Assembly: GCA_937891445.1 (NCBI GenBank)
Contig: CALAFV010000413.1
Coordinates: forward strand, 1-16,677
From: an uncultured Phycisphaerales bacterium
GTDB lineage: Bacteria > Planctomycetota > Phycisphaerae > Phycisphaerales > UBA1924
DNA length: 16,677 bases
Reading direction: 5' to 3'
Each line of letters starts with the position of its first letter. Positions within the stretch are counted from its first letter, which is position 1. The translations under genes were made by a program, and so were the position numbers. Positions 14,346 through 16,677 of the stretch are shown in pieces. The notes below the pieces were generated by a model that worked only from the letters and a program-made list of their open reading frames with translations, did not search any database and was not told the DNA's origin.

Positions 14346-14990
14346 CTACTTCGTGCACCGGTAGATGAACGCCGGCGGGATGTTCCGCCACACGACCGGC
14401 GAGATCGTCATCGACGAGAACATCCGCCGCGCCTCGCGCCGGAAGTGCCACGCGCCGCGCATCGTCAGCCCGATGTGGTAGCCGAACGTGATGAGCATCC
14501 CGCCGGGCTTGAGCGCCCGGTGCGCCGCCGTGAGGATGTCCGTCCGCAGCCGATCGGAGAAACTCGGCCACGGCAGGCCCGAGAGGATGTAGTCCACGCC
14601 GCCCTCGCCGTCGATCCCGATCCCCTGCCGGGCGCAGAGCCGGTCCACGTTCGCGGCGTCCTCCTCCAGCACGGTGACGCCCGGGAACTGGTCGCGCACC
14701 AGCGCCGCCATCGCCGCGTTGCGCTCGATCGCGAAGAACCGCGTCTGCCGCCCCAGCCGCGGGAGGATCTGCGCCGTGAAGACGCCGGACCCCGGCCCGA
14801 ACTCGACCACCGCGTCCGCCCGCCCCAGGTCCAGCCCCTCGACCATCCGCCGCGCCAGGTGCACGGAACTGGGGGCCACCGCCCCGATGACCCCCGGCCT
14901 GGCGATGAACTCTCGCAGGAACCGACGCTTCACCGCGACCTTGGCGCGGCCGCTCGGCCGCTTCGGGGGGGACTGCTGACTGCTGATCAC
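14346..14990 (-). CDS. PmtA-like phospholipid N-methyltransferase (class I SAM fold)
   Basis: A 214-aa SAM methyltransferase. I choose the GTG at 14990, which has GGAG seven bases upstream; the longer frame to 15119 adds a low-complexity stretch. Features: a basic N terminus (KVAVKRRFLREFIARPG), GAVAPSSVHLARRMV (37-50), motif I VVEFGPGSGVFT (61-72), acidic E89 after AIER, DAANV (111-115), and SGLPWPSFS (137-145), the position of the catalytic motif in rRNA dimethylase-like enzymes. The order and the APSS and SGLP motifs match phospholipid N-methyltransferases that convert phosphatidylethanolamine toward phosphatidylcholine. A KsgA-like RNA role is less likely because of the short length. Convergent with pirin. 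Confidence 0.82.
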   Translation of the reverse strand: MISSQQSPPKRPSGRAKVAVKRRFLREFIARPGVIGAVAPSSVHLARRMVEGLDLGRADAVVEFGPGSGVFTAQILPRLGRQTRFFAIERNAAMAALVRDQFPGVTVLEEDAANVDRLCARQGIGIDGEGGVDYILSGLPWPSFSDRLRTDILTAAHRALKPGGMLITFGYHIGLTMRGAWHFRREARRMFSSMTISPVVWRNIPPAFIYRCTK

Positions 14991-15133
14991 GCGAACACTC
15001 CGTGTGTGCGGGTAGAGCGATATGGGTACGGGTGCTGGGGCTGAAAGGCACGGATACCCAGCGCGCCAGTCTAGGAGATCGGCCCGCGGCCCGCTCGCCC
15101 CCGAACATCGTGCCGCCACCCGGCCGTCTCAGA

Positions 15134-15296
15134 TCACACCCGCCGCCCAACGAGAGCATCTTTGAAGACACTGTTGACCAGATACACCACCGCCACCGCG
15201 GCGACCGCTGCCCAGGAAGAGCACCGGGAACGACCCGCCGGCAAGAAGGCAGGCGACGATGACGATCAGGTCGGCTGGCGCACATTGTTCCGATTC
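15134..15296 (-). pseudogene. Possible decayed small membrane protein gene
   Basis: Two adjacent reverse-strand frames each look coding for part of the way. One reads ADLIVIVACLLAGGSFPVLFLG (hydrophobic helix); after a single-base shift near 15210 another reads WAAVAAVAVVYLVNSVFKD and ends at a TGA at 15134. Joined, they would make a small two-helix membrane protein. No start with a ribosome site is seen, and a repeat begins just upstream at 15309. A broken gene remnant is the best reading, but chance is possible. Confidence 0.35.
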
Positions 15297-15308
15297 CGGA
15301 GCGTGCAT

Positions 15309-15371
15309 GGCCCCGGAGGGGCCAAGGGGTGCAGCCGCGGGTGGAGCGAGCGAAGCGAGCGGAACCCGTGG
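15309..15371. repeat. Dispersed hairpin repeat, copy A
   Basis: GGCCCC-GGA-GGGGCC (15309-15323) is followed by CCGCGGGT ... ACCCGTGG (15335-15371) around a GGAGCGAGCGAAGCGAGCGGA centre. The second part is the reverse complement, with a longer centre, of the motif in copy B. This style is typical of intergenic repeats in planctomycetes. Confidence 0.65.
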
Positions 15372-15480
15372 GTGGGTGAAGGAAGGGAGACGGCCGCTCC
15401 GGGGGGCGGAGGAGTGCTCCATGGCGCGGAGTTAAGCGAGCCGACGCGCACTCGAAGAGAGTTGTCGTCGTCGGGCGACT
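15372..15480. other. Gap between repeat copies, no gene seen
   Basis: About 110 bases of G-rich sequence. GAGAGT near 15456 and ACTCTC near 15478 may pair around a GTCGTCGTCGGG centre and join the copy B hairpin series. Nothing coding is supported. Confidence 0.4.
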
Positions 15481-15605
15481 CTCCTTTGCCCCTCCGGGGC
15501 AAGGAGAATACACACAATGGACACACTGTTCCGTGTCCCCATCCACGGGTTCCGCTCCACCCGTGGCTACATTCCGCGGCCCCGTTGGGGCCGAAGGCGG
15601 GATAC
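15481..15605. repeat. Dispersed hairpin repeat, copy B
   Basis: Three hairpins in a row: CTCCTTTGCCCC-TCC-GGGGCAAGGAG (15481-15506, one bulge), CCACGGGT-TCCGCTCC-ACCCGTGG (15543-15566) and CGGCCCC-GTT-GGGGCCG (15577-15593). Its middle unit is the inverse of copy A. Open frames over it are artefacts of the repeat. Confidence 0.7.
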
Positions 15606-15684
15606 GTAGAGCGAGGTGAGATCCATGTGGACCGGAGTATCGCGGCTCAGGTATGAGTGGTCGTGTCTGCGGGTTGGAGTGAGG

Positions 15685-16677
15685 TCAGGTGGGGGCGCGG
15701 GGGTGGTCGGTGGGGCGGCGGGGCTGGGGGTTGTGGGTGCGCCGGTTGCGCTTGCTCGTGGTGTCGGCGTCGGCCGGTCGGGACTTCGCGTCGATCGTGA
15801 GGACGACCTCGCGGACGGTGGACTCGCGGCCCGGGGTTGGGTTGGGAGCGGTGGAATGGGACTGGTGGGACTGATGGGACGAATGGGACTGATGAGCGGG
15901 TGTTTGGGCGTGCGGTGAGTCGGTGAAGGAAGGAGAGTCGGGCGAGGGGGAGACTCGGGGATGTGCTTCGCAGGGCCCTTCGGGCGTCGCCGTAGAGGGA
16001 GGAGAGGAAGGGAGGTGGGAAGAGGGCTCATCCCCGGCGTGACGGCGTCCTTCGCCGGGGCGGTAGCGGGGGTGCTCGATGGTGAAGCCCATGGAGCGGA
16101 GTTCGGCGATGACCTCGTCGAGGTCGGGTTCGTCCTGCTCTGATGCGCGGGGTGGCGGTTGCCACGAGGAGACCCGGCCGTGTGCTTCGCAGCGCCCTTG
16201 GGGCGTCGGCGTAGAGGGAGCAGAAGAAGGCGAAGAGGTTGGAGAAGCCTCATCCCCGGCGTGACTGCTGGGGCGCGGGCGGCGCTCGGGGGTGGGGCCG
16301 CCGGTGAAGCGGGCCAGGCGGACCAGCAGGGCGCAGGCCTTGCGGGCGGTCTCACGGGCTCGCGTGCGCTGCTCCAGGTGGCGGAGGCTGCGGGGGTTGA
16401 GCGGGACGTGGTCCAGTTCGCCCTGGGCGTCGCGGACGACCTCCACCAGCGTCTGGGCCACCGCCGGCAGGGCGTCGGCGACGCGCAGGCGCGTGATCGT
16501 CGCGAAGGCGCCCTCGATGGCCCGGATCTTGGGGACCACGTCAGGGCGGGTCAGCCACAGGGCCAGGGCCTGGAAGGTGGTGTTGTGGCGTTCGGCGACG
16601 CCGGCCAGGGTCATGTCGGGGTCGGCCAGGCAGTCGAGGATGTCGGCGACCTGGCGGTCGTCGGCGGGGGTGAAGAC
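15685..16677 (-). CDS. Helix-turn-helix protein with repeat-expanded tail (5' end outside window)
   Basis: The reverse frame is open from the window edge to a TGA at 15685, at least 330 aa; the start lies beyond 16677. The visible N-terminal ~125 residues are ordered: DRQVADILDCLADPDMTLAGVAERHNTTFQALALWL looks like a helix-turn-helix of the homeodomain/terminase-small-subunit style, followed by a helical region rich in Arg and Ala. From about 16300 down the protein becomes Pro/Ser/Thr-rich low complexity. It contains two in-frame ~83-bp DNA repeats encoding HAGDE(A/P) segments, separated by a more ordered EPDLDEVIAELRSMGFTIEH, and an HQSH-type tandem repeat. A short basic end follows. DNA binding is inferred from the fold; the target is unknown. 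Repeat insertions may have lengthened the original protein. Confidence 0.65.
   Translation of the reverse strand, partial: VFTPADDRQVADILDCLADPDMTLAGVAERHNTTFQALALWLTRPDVVPKIRAIEGAFATITRLRVADALPAVAQTLVEVVRDAQGELDHVPLNPRSLRHLEQRTRARETARKACALLVRLARFTGGPTPERRPRPSSHAGDEASPTSSPSSAPSTPTPQGRCEAHGRVSSWQPPPRASEQDEPDLDEVIAELRSMGFTIEHPRYRPGEGRRHAGDEPSSHLPSSPPSTATPEGPCEAHPRVSPSPDSPSFTDSPHAQTPAHQSHSSHQSHQSHSTAPNPTPGRESTVREVVLTIDAKSRPADADTTSKRNRRTHNPQPRRPTDHPRAPT
15856..15891. repeat. 9-bp tandem repeat
   Basis: Four units close to ATGGGACTG, with a fifth degenerate unit to 15900. On the reverse strand they encode a Ser/His/Gln run (HQSHSSHQSHQSHS) in the tail of the HTH protein. Copy number is a likely site of variation between strains. 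Confidence 0.8.
15962..16043. repeat. ~83-bp direct repeat, copy 1
   Basis: Begins TGTGCTTCGCAGGGCCCTT and ends CTCATCCCCGGCGTGAC. It is the partner of 16181-16265; both ends are nearly identical and the middle is a purine-rich GAGG/GAAG stretch of variable length. The GGGCCCTTCGGGCGTCGCCG part can fold as a small hairpin. It lies in frame in the HTH protein gene. Confidence 0.8.
16181..16265. repeat. ~83-bp direct repeat, copy 2
   Basis: Begins TGTGCTTCGCAGCGCCCTT and ends CTCATCCCCGGCGTGAC, the same orientation as 15962-16043 and three bases longer, so both keep the protein frame. This sequence style recurs between genes in planctomycetes, which suggests a mobile or spreading element caught inside a gene. 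Confidence 0.8.

Noticed and set aside
14257..15546. 429-codon reverse frame extending across the methyltransferase and repeats
   Set aside because: Wrong frame relative to the conserved methyltransferase motifs and runs through repeat DNA.
15962..16265. Direct repeats as a CRISPR array
   Set aside because: Only two long copies, in a coding frame, with no regular spacers and no cas genes nearby.
15567..16355. 262-codon reverse frame with repeated LPLRRRPKG segments
   Set aside because: The repeats in protein are simply the ~83-bp DNA repeats read in another frame; the HTH frame continues to the window edge and has an ordered N-terminal domain.

Overview
The window looks like a high-G+C planctomycete chromosome, most likely from the class Phycisphaerae. 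The pointers are a prepilin-type FTLVE segment in an unusual protein, Cys/lipobox-anchored small lipoproteins, a Ser/Thr kinase with an HAD catalytic loop, a phosphatase-fold/cytochrome c'-like fusion, and hairpin-rich repeats of the kind common in planctomycete genomes. The taxonomy is inferred from gene style. No rRNA, tRNA, CRISPR array, transposase or replication origin was seen.

Layout. 139-948 (-) is a lipoprotein, divergent from 975-1889 (+), a SpoU/TrmH-family RNA methyltransferase. 2057-3286 (+) is a secreted protein with two thioredoxin folds, closed by a strong terminator. 3511-5871 (+) is a three-gene operon of visibly lower G+C and different codon use: a tiny exported protein with 14 cysteines, a membrane-anchored protein of unknown function, and a fusion of a MauE/DoxX-like four-helix membrane domain to a type IV pseudopilin. 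5932-7658 (+) holds TrmL, a 70-aa lipoprotein and a membrane-anchored peptidoglycan amidase. 7946-9918 (+) is a Ser/Thr kinase whose stop codon overlaps the start of a PPP-like metallophosphatase. 10003-10983 (-) encodes an exported phosphatase-fold protein with the catalytic Cys replaced, ending in a haem c motif.

11030-14225 is a coherent stress module: an Old Yellow Enzyme (-), a divergent MarR regulator (+), DoxX (+) and pirin (+). Two near-identical palindromes (core TTGTT-N2-AACAA) lie in the OYE/marR intergenic region and directly upstream of doxX, so one MarR probably controls all these genes. A 34-bp-arm inverted repeat separates pirin from a convergent PmtA-like methyltransferase (14346-14990, -). 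From about 15130 onward the DNA is dominated by repeats: a decayed small membrane gene, two oppositely oriented hairpin-rich repeat copies, and a partial helix-turn-helix protein gene carrying two in-frame copies of an ~83-bp repeat.

The most novel candidate is the 3511-5871 operon. A MauE-like redox membrane domain sits in one polypeptide with a pseudopilin and is encoded two genes downstream of a Cys-rich exported peptide. This suggests an undescribed disulfide-handling or surface-assembly system. Its function is inference.
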